Source: Sphingobacterium alkalisoli
Lineage (GTDB): Bacteria > Bacteroidota > Bacteroidia > Sphingobacteriales > Sphingobacteriaceae
NCBI RefSeq assembly: GCF_005049105.1
Contig: NZ_SUKA01000002.1
Location: 248,001 to 312,000 of the forward strand
Direction of reading: 5' to 3'
Length of the DNA stretch: 64,000 nucleotides
Program-made: the position numbers and the translations under genes
Shown here: in pieces, positions 8,937 to 18,422 of the stretch
Layout: every line of letters starts with the position of its first letter
Position numbering within the stretch: the stretch's first letter is position 1
The notes under the pieces: model-generated
The model's input: the letters and a program-made list of their open reading frames with translations, nothing else
What the model was told of the DNA's origin: nothing
The model's database searches: none

Positions 8937-10034
8937 ATGTACGACTACGATAATCGCATTGTTTTGACATTGGATGCAGGAGGAACAAACCTGGTGTTTT
9001 CTGCTATTCAGGCCAATAAGGAAATAGTAGAACCATATTGTTTACCCACTTACCCCGATAATCTGAAAAAATGTATGGAAGCGTTAATAAATGGGTTTAC
9101 GCATGTTTCGAGTTTGTTGCCCATGGCACCTGTGGCTATTAGCTTTGCGTTTCCTGGTCCCGCTGATTACACCAACGGGATTATTGGCGATCTACCCAAT
9201 TTTCCGTCATTTCGAGGAGGTATTCCTCTGGGCCCTTATTTACAAGCACATTTTCAGATACCTGTTTTTATCAATAATGACGGTAATCTTTTTGCTTACG
9301 GCGAAGCCCTGGCCGGTGCCTTGCCAACCTTAAATAACCGCTTAAAAATGCTGGGGTATAGCAAAGAATACCGTAACCTCATAGGGATCACATTCGGTAC
9401 AGGATTTGGATCTGGGGTAGTGATAAATAATTTTTTGTTAACGGGTGACAACGATTGCGGAGGTGATGTGTGGGTGTTCCGCAACAAACTTTTTCCCGAT
9501 AAGATCGCGGAGGAGAGCGTAAGCATACGTGCTATCATGCGAGTATACAGTGACCTTGCCGGTGTCACGGACGATACGTTAACGCCTAGCGACATATATC
9601 GTATTGCAGAGGGTGAGATAAAGGGCGATCGGAACGCCGCTCGAGCAAGTTTTGCCCAGTTTGGTGAGGTCGCGGGAGATGCTATTGCCCATCTCCTGAC
9701 ATTTGCCGACGGAATTGTGGTTATCGGCGGAGGAATTATGGGTGCGGCGAAATACATTATGCCCGCGCTGATCAATGAACTTAGCTCCTCTTTAAAGACT
9801 TTTTCGGGAGACACGCTTTCTCGCCTGCAAAGGGAAGTGATTGAGGTAGACGACGACGGTAACTTTAACCCGTCCGTCGCAGATAAGCATAAGGAGATTC
9901 CGATTCCGAATACCGATAAAACAGTAAACTACAATCCCCATAAAAGAACCTTTATTATGAAAACTTCCCTTGGAACGAGCACGGCCATTTCACTAGGTGC
10001 TTATGCCTATGCGTTACACACATTAGGCAATTAG
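8937..10034 (+). CDS. ROK-family protein, probable mannokinase, lacking the zinc motif
   Basis: The 365-residue protein has the ROK/actin-like ATPase phosphate 1 motif LTLDAGGTNLVFSAI near the N-terminus, the substrate loop FINNDGNLFAYGEAL, phosphate 2 motif GITFGTGFGSGVVINN and the adenosine motif IVVIGGGIMGA. The usual ROK CxCGxxGCxE zinc motif is absent; the equivalent stretch reads GGDVWVFRNKLFP. Members without this motif are, as far as I recall, common in Bacteroidota sugar loci. It starts four bases after the MFS gene, and its likely job is phosphorylation of imported mannose to feed the isomerase. A regulatory role is unlikely because there is no N-terminal helix-turn-helix. Confidence 0.82.
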   Translation: MYDYDNRIVLTLDAGGTNLVFSAIQANKEIVEPYCLPTYPDNLKKCMEALINGFTHVSSLLPMAPVAISFAFPGPADYTNGIIGDLPNFPSFRGGIPLGPYLQAHFQIPVFINNDGNLFAYGEALAGALPTLNNRLKMLGYSKEYRNLIGITFGTGFGSGVVINNFLLTGDNDCGGDVWVFRNKLFPDKIAEESVSIRAIMRVYSDLAGVTDDTLTPSDIYRIAEGEIKGDRNAARASFAQFGEVAGDAIAHLLTFADGIVVIGGGIMGAAKYIMPALINELSSSLKTFSGDTLSRLQREVIEVDDDGNFNPSVADKHKEIPIPNTDKTVNYNPHKRTFIMKTSLGTSTAISLGAYAYALHTLGN

Positions 10035-10067
10035 ATTATAAATCGCTAAATATTAAATTATGATGAT

Positions 10068-13000
10068 ATGAAAAATAAGTTATCCAGTATCCAGAGCCGA
10101 GGACAGACCTCTCGCTTCTTCGCCCAAAAGCAGACTATCTTTCTCCGGTACCTTCTATTCGTTTCTTTAGCCATACCAATGTTTTCAGTATCCGCGCAAA
10201 GCGGTAATACACTGGTGCAGGGCATAATTACTAATACATCCAATACCGCTATTTCCGGCGCTTCCGTAAAAGAAGTGGGGGAAACGAATTCTACACTAAC
10301 TGATTCTGAAGGTCGGTTTACCTTGAATTTATCTTCTCCCAATGCAACCTTAAGCGTTTCATACATTGGATATGCTACTCAAGAGGTTTCGGTTGCCGGA
10401 CGATCAAGTTTGCAGATTATAATCGTTTCGAGAAACGAGGAACTTGATGAAGTTGTGGTGGTCGGTTACGGTACCCAAAAGAAGACGAATGTAACCGGCG
10501 CTATTTCGTCTGTTAATATGAAGGAACTCGAAAGCAAACCCGTTATCAATGTCGTAGAGGCTTTGCAGGGTACTACACCTGGATTAACCATTCAGCAGAG
10601 TAACTCGCAGCCAGGCAGTCGTCCATCCATTAACATTCGGGGTATAAATACGTTGAATAACAACGATCCCATGGTCATCATCGATGGTATATTGGGTGAT
10701 ATCCAAAATGTAAATATGACGGATATAGAAAGTATCTCCGTGTTAAAAGATGCCGCCTCGGCGGCGATCTACGGATCGCGTGCATCCAACGGCGTTATTC
10801 TTATCACGACCAAAAAGGGGAGCAAAGGCATCGCGCGGGTATCTTACGATTATATTCTTGCGGCGCAGACGCCAACTTTTTTACCCCAGATTGTTGATTC
10901 GTGGGTGTACGCCGAGCTTCGAAATGAAGCGCTTTTCAACTCAGGACGTCCGATTCAATTCTCTTCTGAACAGATACGGGATTACAGAGAAAACGGACCC
11001 GACGCCAACTGGATGAAAGAAATATATCGAGCCAGCGCGCCACAGCAGACACACAACCTATCGATTTCAGGAGGAGGTGAAAAGACGACTTACCTGATCT
11101 CAGGGGCATTCACAGATCAGGAGAGCATGTTTAAGGGACCAGACTACGGGCTTGAGCGCGTTAATTTCCGTACGAACCTGGAGACGCAAGTTTCCGATCG
11201 TTTTAAGGTAAACGTCCTAGCCGCATATTCCCGCAACGCATTGAAAGATCACGCGTATTGGACAGAATGGCTCATCGAACAGGCTACGCGTATGCCGTCG
11301 ATCTACCCGATAAAAAACGCTAACGGCGATTATAACTATCCAGGCGGTAGCAATTCGAATTCATTAGCCCGTTTGGAACAGGGAGGGCAACGGAGTAGCG
11401 CGAACGATGACCTATCCGGGATACTGAACGCAGAATATAAAATTTTAGACGGATTAAAATTGCGGGGAATGGTCGGTACACAGCTATATTACAACCGGCT
11501 AAAAGAAAATCGAAAAGCAATACCCGGCTCAGGAGACTTGGAGAACCGGATGACCAATAGTTCGCAGCGAATACAAAACATCACCACCAATCTTATCTTA
11601 TCGTACGATAAGACCTGGGGAGTTCATACATTTAATACCATGGCTGGATATTCTTATGAGGGGGGAACAGATAACCGCTTTGAAACGTTCCGACTTCTCG
11701 ACGAATCTGGTTATGATATCATGGGCGGGGCACAAACGGCGAATACCGGTAATCAGGAGTGGCAGAATGAGTGGTCTATTTATTCAGCATTTTTACGCAT
11801 GAACTATAATTTCGCAGATAAATACCTTTTTGAGTTTAATCTTCGTGATGATATTTCTTCCAAGTTCAAAGCCGGCAACCGATCTGCTTGGTTTCCCTCA
11901 ATGTCTGCTGGATGGCGAGTTTCCGAGGAAAATTTCTATCCCGAGCGTCTAAAAAATATGATACCTTCTGCTAAAATCAGATCATCATGGGGATTAGTGG
12001 GCAATAACCGTATCGCGGATTACCAGTATCAGGCCACGGTCAATGTTTCTCAAGGATATAATTTTGGCGACACCATGTACCCGGTAGCATCGTTTGATGC
12101 CGTTAATCCGGATTTAAGATGGGAGACCACCCAGATGTTCAATATCGGTGCAGATTTAGGGTTTCTAAACAATGCATTAACCGTATCTGGTGAGTATTAC
12201 GTAAATGACACGTATGATATCCTGATCGCTATTCCTGTCCCTGGCTTATTTGGCGGCGGCACACCCATACAAAATGCCGGTAAGGTACAGAATAAAGGTT
12301 GGGAGATAGCCGCACGCTATCAATTTAAAACAGGAGGAGTCGACCATACCGTATCCGGAAACTTATCAGATAGTAAAAATAAAGTGATCGACCTCAAAGG
12401 TACAGATTGGATCAACGGATTTGACGTGAATACTGTCGTGCGTGAAGGCTATCCGATAGACTCCTATTATGCATACCGTTGGGACGGATATTTTCAAACA
12501 GAGGACGAAGTAGCACAAGGGCCTTACTTAGACGGAATCACACCAAAACGCGGCGATCTACGGTATCTAGATAAAAATGGAGACGGCCTGATCAAGGAAG
12601 ATGATGACCGGTTTGTGTTGGGCAATAGATTTCCCCGCTTGTTGTATGGTTTTAATTATGCTGCTGCGTGGAAAGGCGTTGATTTCTCCATGTTCTGGCA
12701 AGGGGTTGGACAACGAAAGGTATGGCTGAGGGGCGAGTCTGTAGAAGCTTTTCATAATAATAATGAAGGGCCGGTTTTCGATTTTCATATCGATCGGTGG
12801 ACACCGACCAATCCCGATGCAGGGTATCCGCGGCTCACGGTGGGTGCAGAATCGGCGAACAATGCGGCGAAATCAAGTTTTTGGATAGAGAATGCAGCTT
12901 ATCTGCGTCTGAAGAACATTCAATTGGGATACACTTTTCCCGAGAATTGGACCGACAGGGTTTCATTAAGTCGCCTCCGCATCTATACCAGTATACAGAA

Positions 13001-13115
13001 CGCTTTTACCTTGTCTGATATGAAGGGCGGTTGGGATCCAGAGACTTCCGATGGCGGTGGTCGTATTTATCCGGTAAACCGAACCTTTTCTGTCGGGTTA
13101 AACCTTAACTTTTAA
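10068..13115 (+). CDS. susC: SusC-like TonB-dependent outer-membrane transporter
   Basis: The 1015-residue protein has a long N-terminal signal region ending near SVSAQSGN, then a carboxypeptidase-regulatory-like beta-sandwich (about 45-125; VQGIITNTSNTAISGASV), the TonB box region and plug (VVVVGYGTQKKTNVTGAIS, then DPMVIIDGI and VLKDAASAAIYGSRASNGV). A C-terminal 22-strand barrel ends in aromatic-rich FSVGLNLNF. It would import mannan oligosaccharides over the outer membrane with the SusD lid. It heads the outer-membrane part of the locus, 33 bases after the ROK gene and ten bases before susD. Length is normal for the family. Confidence 0.97.
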   Translation: MKNKLSSIQSRGQTSRFFAQKQTIFLRYLLFVSLAIPMFSVSAQSGNTLVQGIITNTSNTAISGASVKEVGETNSTLTDSEGRFTLNLSSPNATLSVSYIGYATQEVSVAGRSSLQIIIVSRNEELDEVVVVGYGTQKKTNVTGAISSVNMKELESKPVINVVEALQGTTPGLTIQQSNSQPGSRPSINIRGINTLNNNDPMVIIDGILGDIQNVNMTDIESISVLKDAASAAIYGSRASNGVILITTKKGSKGIARVSYDYILAAQTPTFLPQIVDSWVYAELRNEALFNSGRPIQFSSEQIRDYRENGPDANWMKEIYRASAPQQTHNLSISGGGEKTTYLISGAFTDQESMFKGPDYGLERVNFRTNLETQVSDRFKVNVLAAYSRNALKDHAYWTEWLIEQATRMPSIYPIKNANGDYNYPGGSNSNSLARLEQGGQRSSANDDLSGILNAEYKILDGLKLRGMVGTQLYYNRLKENRKAIPGSGDLENRMTNSSQRIQNITTNLILSYDKTWGVHTFNTMAGYSYEGGTDNRFETFRLLDESGYDIMGGAQTANTGNQEWQNEWSIYSAFLRMNYNFADKYLFEFNLRDDISSKFKAGNRSAWFPSMSAGWRVSEENFYPERLKNMIPSAKIRSSWGLVGNNRIADYQYQATVNVSQGYNFGDTMYPVASFDAVNPDLRWETTQMFNIGADLGFLNNALTVSGEYYVNDTYDILIAIPVPGLFGGGTPIQNAGKVQNKGWEIAARYQFKTGGVDHTVSGNLSDSKNKVIDLKGTDWINGFDVNTVVREGYPIDSYYAYRWDGYFQTEDEVAQGPYLDGITPKRGDLRYLDKNGDGLIKEDDDRFVLGNRFPRLLYGFNYAAAWKGVDFSMFWQGVGQRKVWLRGESVEAFHNNNEGPVFDFHIDRWTPTNPDAGYPRLTVGAESANNAAKSSFWIENAAYLRLKNIQLGYTFPENWTDRVSLSRLRIYTSIQNAFTLSDMKGGWDPETSDGGGRIYPVNRTFSVGLNLNF

Positions 13116-13125
13116 ACGTATTATT

Positions 13126-14730
13126 ATGAACAAGCATCTATTACGATATACCATAGTAACAGTCACAGCCTGCATGCTTTTTGTATCATGTCACGATCTT
13201 GACCTGACTCCCCACGATAGGGAAACGGATACGGATTATTGGAATAAACCTGAGTCCGCTAGTTACATGATTAACAAATGCTACCAAGGGATGAACAATG
13301 CAGACGAAGTCTTGTATTCCGACGCAATGACGGACAATGCATATACCAAAGTATCTAACTCTCATAATCAGGCCATAGGCAACGGAACGTTCTCCACAGC
13401 TGATAATTATGTGCGTACAGTATGGGACTACCGCTATGCCGGTATCCATCAATGTAATCAGTTACTCAATAATCTGGACCGTATACCTGGATTAAGCGAT
13501 GAATTGCGTAACCGTTATAAGGGAGAGGCGACCTTTATCAGGGCTTATCATTACTTCGAGCTCTATTCTAAGTTTGGTGATATTCCTTTTTTTACAACAG
13601 TAATTTCCATAGACGAATCGCGAACGATAGCACGCACGGCGAAATCGGAAGTTGTGAATAGCCTACTGAGCGAGCTATCCGATATTATTGACAATAATTA
13701 TCTTCCAACTTCTTACGACGCGCAAGACATCGGACGCATAACCCACTGGGCCGCTATGGGGCTAAAAGCGCGTATGCTAATGTTCGAAGGAGGGACACGG
13801 TTTGACGAAGTGATACCCATCACGAATAAAATCATCACAGAAGGTGGATTTGCACTACATGGTGATTACGAAGAGCTGTTCAACATCCAACATGAAAATA
13901 ATTCCGAAGTCCTATTAGATGTGCAGTATAAGCCCGTCGATAGGGAACACCAGGTACAGTACCATTTTCTGCCCCCTTCATTGGGAGGTTATTCTCAACT
14001 GTCTCCACTTCAGGAATTGGTAGACGACTACCTTACACTGGATGGCTACGCCATAGCAGAGGCGCCGACAGCCAGTTACGACCCGGGCCATCCTTTTTCC
14101 AATCGGGATCCACGTTTGGCGGCTACCATCGTATATACTGGTAACTCGTATACACTGGCCGACGGTTCGGATCATGTCGTAGACAGTAGGAAGGGAGTAG
14201 CGCCTGATGGATTCGAATTCTCGTCCGACGCGTCAGCCACAGGCTATTACATCAAAAAATATTGGGACAATACATACCGTTCCAACCTCATGTCGGGCCT
14301 CAATATTATATTAATGCGTTATGCCGATATCCTATTGATGCATGCAGAAGCATTAGCCGAACGAGGTCAACTGGATGCAACAGAATGGAACCGTACTATT
14401 CGACCGCTCCGTAGCCGAGCTGGATTTACTGAAGCGAGGGCGCTGGAATTTCCTACAGGAGGCGACCTGAAAGAAATCGTGCGCCGTGAGCGTCGTAGCG
14501 AGCTGGCGCTCGAAGGATTACGACATAAGGATATTATCCGTTGGCGCATAGCCGAAGAGGTACTTAACGGGTGGAGTCACGGGCTGTATACCGGCGACGC
14601 GGTAGGTACAGACAACGGTTATGTACGTATAGAGAATCGTAAATTTGACTCTACAAAGCATTATTTATGGCCGATCCCACAAAATGAAAGAGATTTAAAT
14701 AGTAACCTGACACAAAATTCGCAATGGTAA
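13126..14730 (+). CDS. susD: SusD/RagB-family glycan-binding lipoprotein
   Basis: The 534-residue protein carries a lipoprotein signal with lipobox cysteine C22 (FVSCHDLDL), followed by the typical SusD start LDLTP. The tetratricopeptide-like core includes RYKGEATFIRAYHYFELYSKFGD. The C-terminal SusD signature is RRERRSELALEGLRHKDIIRW, followed by LWPIPQNERDLN. It forms the lid of the SusC transporter at the cell surface and selects oligosaccharides. The gene directly follows susC and its end overlaps the upstream in-frame region of the next gene. Confidence 0.97.
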   Translation: MNKHLLRYTIVTVTACMLFVSCHDLDLTPHDRETDTDYWNKPESASYMINKCYQGMNNADEVLYSDAMTDNAYTKVSNSHNQAIGNGTFSTADNYVRTVWDYRYAGIHQCNQLLNNLDRIPGLSDELRNRYKGEATFIRAYHYFELYSKFGDIPFFTTVISIDESRTIARTAKSEVVNSLLSELSDIIDNNYLPTSYDAQDIGRITHWAAMGLKARMLMFEGGTRFDEVIPITNKIITEGGFALHGDYEELFNIQHENNSEVLLDVQYKPVDREHQVQYHFLPPSLGGYSQLSPLQELVDDYLTLDGYAIAEAPTASYDPGHPFSNRDPRLAATIVYTGNSYTLADGSDHVVDSRKGVAPDGFEFSSDASATGYYIKKYWDNTYRSNLMSGLNIILMRYADILLMHAEALAERGQLDATEWNRTIRPLRSRAGFTEARALEFPTGGDLKEIVRRERRSELALEGLRHKDIIRWRIAEEVLNGWSHGLYTGDAVGTDNGYVRIENRKFDSTKHYLWPIPQNERDLNSNLTQNSQW

Positions 14731-14747
14731 CCTTTAAACTGAATAGC

Positions 14748-15893
14748 ATGAACTATCTATCCTTATCAATTATGGCAGCAGTTTTACTCCTATTGAACGG
14801 CTGCACAAAAGACTACCAACTTTCTACCGATTTTACGGTCCCAACCGAATTGTCGTCGCCAGCGAAAGTAGAATTAGATGTAACATCACCCAATAACATC
14901 GCACTATCCTGGAGCGGCGGAGGCGCCAATGACGGATCGTATGTGATATACGAAGTGATCTTCGCTAAAGAAGGCACAACAGACCTCTCCGAGCCGGTAG
15001 AACGGATTAAGAGCGATTTCGGTGCCCAAGCCAAGTTAACACTTACACACGCTGCGCTCAATGCGATTGCACGTAAAGCAGGTATAAAACCCGGGGAGAC
15101 TGGAAAAATCTCATGGTCGGTACTTACCTCGAAGGGGGGGGATGTAAAAGACATGGATCTGAACAATGATATCGAAGTGACACGTGGTGAAGGAATAGAC
15201 AACATGCCAAACAGCCTGTATTTATATGGGGCTGGTAATGAAAGTAGTGGTACGCAAGGTTCTTTATTCCGTAAAGCGGCGGACGGCGTCTATATTGTCT
15301 ATTCCAAAGTAGCAGGAAGCGGAGAACTGGAACTAAAAGGAAAAATCGGAGAGGAAGAATTTGGTTATTACCTGGACGGTACGAAGTTAAAGGAGGGGGC
15401 AGGAGTGATGAATTTAACACCCAATGCCAATCCCTACCGTATTACCGTAGATTTTAATACACTGTCTGTAAAGACCGAAATTATATCAAATGTACGATGT
15501 ATTTGGGGAGCTACTTATGACGTAATTGGACAATTAGCCTATGTAGGAGATGGCAAGTTCGTAGCCGCCAACAGTGCGATACGATTTATTGATCCGAGTA
15601 AACCAGAAACGAATCCTCCAGGATGGTTAAGTTGGATAGAGGAAAGATACTATTTTATCGCAGCGGTTAACGGTGCAGACAAGTGCTGGGGAAGAATGGA
15701 TGGCGTAAGTAGCGAGCGGCCTACCGGCGGTGAACCGTTATCTTTCTACGAAATCGGCGAATTTACTTGGAGCCAGTGGGACCACCTCTGGAAGATGAAA
15801 GGAGACCTTAATTCGAAAAGAGCCACCATTACGGTCAACACGAATAAAGAAAACCTGATGGTACATGAATTTTCTAATATTACAAATCTATAA
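14748..15893 (+). CDS. SusE-like surface glycan-binding lipoprotein
   Basis: I chose ATG at 14748, not the in-frame ATG at 14724, because it gives a clean lipoprotein signal with cysteine 19 (LLLNGCTKDY). The mature part starts with a SusE-type domain (about residues 30-130; PAKVELDVTSPNNIALSWS) and then repeated beta domains with W/F-rich segments. These resemble the mannan-binding surface proteins that follow susCD in known alpha-mannan loci. The role is capture of polysaccharide at the cell surface. No catalytic motif is seen. It lies directly before the first GH76 gene. Confidence 0.82.
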   Translation: MNYLSLSIMAAVLLLLNGCTKDYQLSTDFTVPTELSSPAKVELDVTSPNNIALSWSGGGANDGSYVIYEVIFAKEGTTDLSEPVERIKSDFGAQAKLTLTHAALNAIARKAGIKPGETGKISWSVLTSKGGDVKDMDLNNDIEVTRGEGIDNMPNSLYLYGAGNESSGTQGSLFRKAADGVYIVYSKVAGSGELELKGKIGEEEFGYYLDGTKLKEGAGVMNLTPNANPYRITVDFNTLSVKTEIISNVRCIWGATYDVIGQLAYVGDGKFVAANSAIRFIDPSKPETNPPGWLSWIEERYYFIAAVNGADKCWGRMDGVSSERPTGGEPLSFYEIGEFTWSQWDHLWKMKGDLNSKRATITVNTNKENLMVHEFSNITNL

Positions 15894-15897
15894 ACAG

Positions 15898-17097
15898 ATG
15901 AAAAAGACACTATACTTACTGCTAACTACCTTTGTCATGATAGCTTGTGATGATGGTTCAGAGCCATATGTCAAGCCCGAGGGACCCGATACATCACCAG
16001 TAGAAACGGTAAGTTCTCCAGCAAGGGCAAAGGAAATTTTCGATCTCATCAATCAATACTATAAGGCCGGAGACTTGTTCAAAGAGAATTATCCAATGCA
16101 ATCCGGAGACGCCACCTATTCCTTTCTATGGCCTTACGATGCGGTGGTAAGCGGCGCGTCCCAACTTCATCAATTGGGTTATGATGTGCGGTACAACGAA
16201 ATCGTTGCAGGCTTTGAAAAATATTATACCCAAACTGCCCACGGCAACAATATAGGTGGATACGGATCTTCTACCAATGGGGCTACCGGCGGCGGAACCC
16301 GTTTTTATGATGATAATTCCATTATTGGGGTTAACTTACTCGAGGCCTATCACATTACCCAAGATGTTACCTATATCGAACGTGCGGCCCGAATCGTTCC
16401 GTTCCTAAAAAATGGAATTGATAGTAAGTTAGGTGGTGCACTGTGGTGGAACGAAGACTATCGATATAATCCGTCATCTGCGGAAGCCAATAAGCCTACC
16501 TGCTCAAACGGGTACGCCGCACTTTTTTTGCTTATGTATTACGAGGTGTGCCCAGCATCCGAAAAACAGCAGATCTTAAAGCTTGCCACAGATTTGTACA
16601 GCTGGTTGCGCGCCAACTTGTATGACCCGGCAACCAAATGCTATTGGAACGACAAGAACGCAAACGGCACGATAAATACCCGCTTGTGGACGTATAATGC
16701 GGCCGTGATGGTCCAAAACGGGATACGGTTAGCGGAGGTGACAGGAAATGCCCAGTATATGGAGGAAGCCAAGACCACAGCGCAGGGGGCATACGATTAC
16801 TTCGTTAAAACCCGCAACGGGATATTATCCTACACCGATACCGATCCGTGGTTTAATACCAAATTGCTACGCGCGTACATTGATTTGTCCGAACACGACG
16901 AGCGAGCTAAAACATATATTAATACATATTATAATTTCATAAACAACGGATATAAAAAGGCCCGGACGGATGTTGGTTTCTTTTATGAAGACTGGACCGG
17001 CGCAAATCAAGGTAGATATTACTCCTTGCTTATGCAGGGTGCTGTCGTCGAATCATACGGCGCATTAGCGCTCTATCGTGGAGAGACAAAAAATTGA
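15898..17097 (+). CDS. GH76 endo-alpha-1,6-mannanase, surface lipoprotein
   Basis: The 399-residue protein begins with a lipoprotein signal (ATG at 15898; cysteine 17 in MIACDDGSEP). The acidic residues after the cysteine resemble the Bacteroidota surface-export signal. The catalytic (alpha/alpha)6 barrel shows the GH76 paired aspartates in TRFYDDNSIIG (D138-D139), aromatic subsite motifs SFLWPYDAVVSG near residue 77 and ACSNG/TCSNGYAALFLL-like segments. GH76 enzymes cut the alpha-1,6 backbone of yeast mannan. As a likely surface enzyme it would make large oligosaccharides for SusCD. Its stop overlaps the start of the second GH76 gene. Confidence 0.92.
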   Translation: MKKTLYLLLTTFVMIACDDGSEPYVKPEGPDTSPVETVSSPARAKEIFDLINQYYKAGDLFKENYPMQSGDATYSFLWPYDAVVSGASQLHQLGYDVRYNEIVAGFEKYYTQTAHGNNIGGYGSSTNGATGGGTRFYDDNSIIGVNLLEAYHITQDVTYIERAARIVPFLKNGIDSKLGGALWWNEDYRYNPSSAEANKPTCSNGYAALFLLMYYEVCPASEKQQILKLATDLYSWLRANLYDPATKCYWNDKNANGTINTRLWTYNAAVMVQNGIRLAEVTGNAQYMEEAKTTAQGAYDYFVKTRNGILSYTDTDPWFNTKLLRAYIDLSEHDERAKTYINTYYNFINNGYKKARTDVGFFYEDWTGANQGRYYSLLMQGAVVESYGALALYRGETKN

Positions 17098-18299
17098 TGC
17101 ATATGAAAGCAGTATTGTCATTGGTTTTGGCGCTCTGTATGCTAGCCCTCGCTACGCAGGCACAACAAGAAAGGAGGTATCTCCAACGTGCCGAAGATAC
17201 ATTCCGGCTCGTATGGGACAAGTATCGGGTGCACGAGCACGGACTATTCGCAGAGTATTATCCAAACAGTTACAAACCGGACCTGACGTATTTTCAGGAA
17301 GGTGGGCAAAAAGCGAAAGAGGTATCTTTCCTATGGCCTATGAGCGGGGTGTTCTCTTCGGTCAACGTACTCATGGAGTTAGAACCGGCCACCTATAAGT
17401 CTTATCTTGACTCTATGGTTATAGCGGTGGAACAATACCTGGATAAGACCCGCACGCCGTATGGGTATCAGGCTTACCCGTCCAAGTTTGAAACTGTGGA
17501 TCGGTATTACGACGACAATGGCCTGGTAGGTATAGATTATATCGATGCTTATGCGATCACAGCAGATTTGACATATTTATCGAAAGCAAAAGACGTGATG
17601 ACGTTCATCGAGAGCGGGTGGACAGACGATTTTGGCGGGGGAGTATCATGGCTGGAAGGTGTACGCGACCAAAAGCCAGCCTGTAGCAACGGCAAAGCCA
17701 CGGTATTAGCCTTGAAGATTTATCAAGCTTCTGGCGAAGATAAATATCTCCAATATGCCATGAAATCGTATAATTGGATGCTCGCTACACTTCGCGATGA
17801 CACGCTAAATATCATATGGAATGCGTTGCTAACGCCAAATAAAACAACAAGTCAGGTGCAGGAACATGCTTACACCTATAACACGGGCACCATGATTCAA
17901 TCGGCCGTTCGGCTTTATAAGATTACAAGCAATGTTAAGTACCTGGAAGATGCACGCGCGTTGGCAGAGGGGTCTTATAAATACTACTTCGGTTATACCG
18001 CGGAAGGTGTCCCGCATGTCAATGATATACCTTGGTTCACTTTAGTGCTGTTTAGAGGGTATCACGAGTTGTATGAAATCGACCAAAATCCTAAGTATGT
18101 GAATGCGATAATCGAGCGTGCGGATTGGGCATGGCAACATGCACGCGACGAGGAAGGTTTACCTTTTGCCGATTGGACGGGTCGAAAAGATGAAATAAAA
18201 AAACCGAAATGGCTACTAGATACGTCCTGCATGGCCGAACTTTATGGACGCATTGCCCTCATAAAAAAAATAGATGCAATCAATAACAAACTTCAATAA
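17097..18299 (+). CDS. GH76 endo-alpha-1,6-mannanase, periplasmic
   Basis: The protein of about 400 residues has a type I signal peptide (MKAVLSLVLALCMLALATQA, cleavage before QQ) rather than a lipobox. It has the GH76 catalytic pair in DRYYDDNGLVG (D139-D140), the subsite motif EVSFLWPMSG and CSNGKATVLAL. I place the start at ATG 17097, which forms TGATG with the previous stop; ATG at 17103 is equally possible. Secretion without a lipid anchor suggests action in the periplasm on imported oligomannosides, so the two GH76 enzymes would divide labour between surface and periplasm. Confidence 0.9.
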   Translation: MHMKAVLSLVLALCMLALATQAQQERRYLQRAEDTFRLVWDKYRVHEHGLFAEYYPNSYKPDLTYFQEGGQKAKEVSFLWPMSGVFSSVNVLMELEPATYKSYLDSMVIAVEQYLDKTRTPYGYQAYPSKFETVDRYYDDNGLVGIDYIDAYAITADLTYLSKAKDVMTFIESGWTDDFGGGVSWLEGVRDQKPACSNGKATVLALKIYQASGEDKYLQYAMKSYNWMLATLRDDTLNIIWNALLTPNKTTSQVQEHAYTYNTGTMIQSAVRLYKITSNVKYLEDARALAEGSYKYYFGYTAEGVPHVNDIPWFTLVLFRGYHELYEIDQNPKYVNAIIERADWAWQHARDEEGLPFADWTGRKDEIKKPKWLLDTSCMAELYGRIALIKKIDAINNKLQ

Positions 18300-18422
18300 T
18301 ATATTTAAAATGGAGCCATCATGATTTATCCCAACTGCATAACTTATCTCGATTTATCGGGAGTCGGGAAAGGGAGGGCTAAATCTGATCGCTTCATCAC
18401 TAATGAAAATAAATTTATACAG

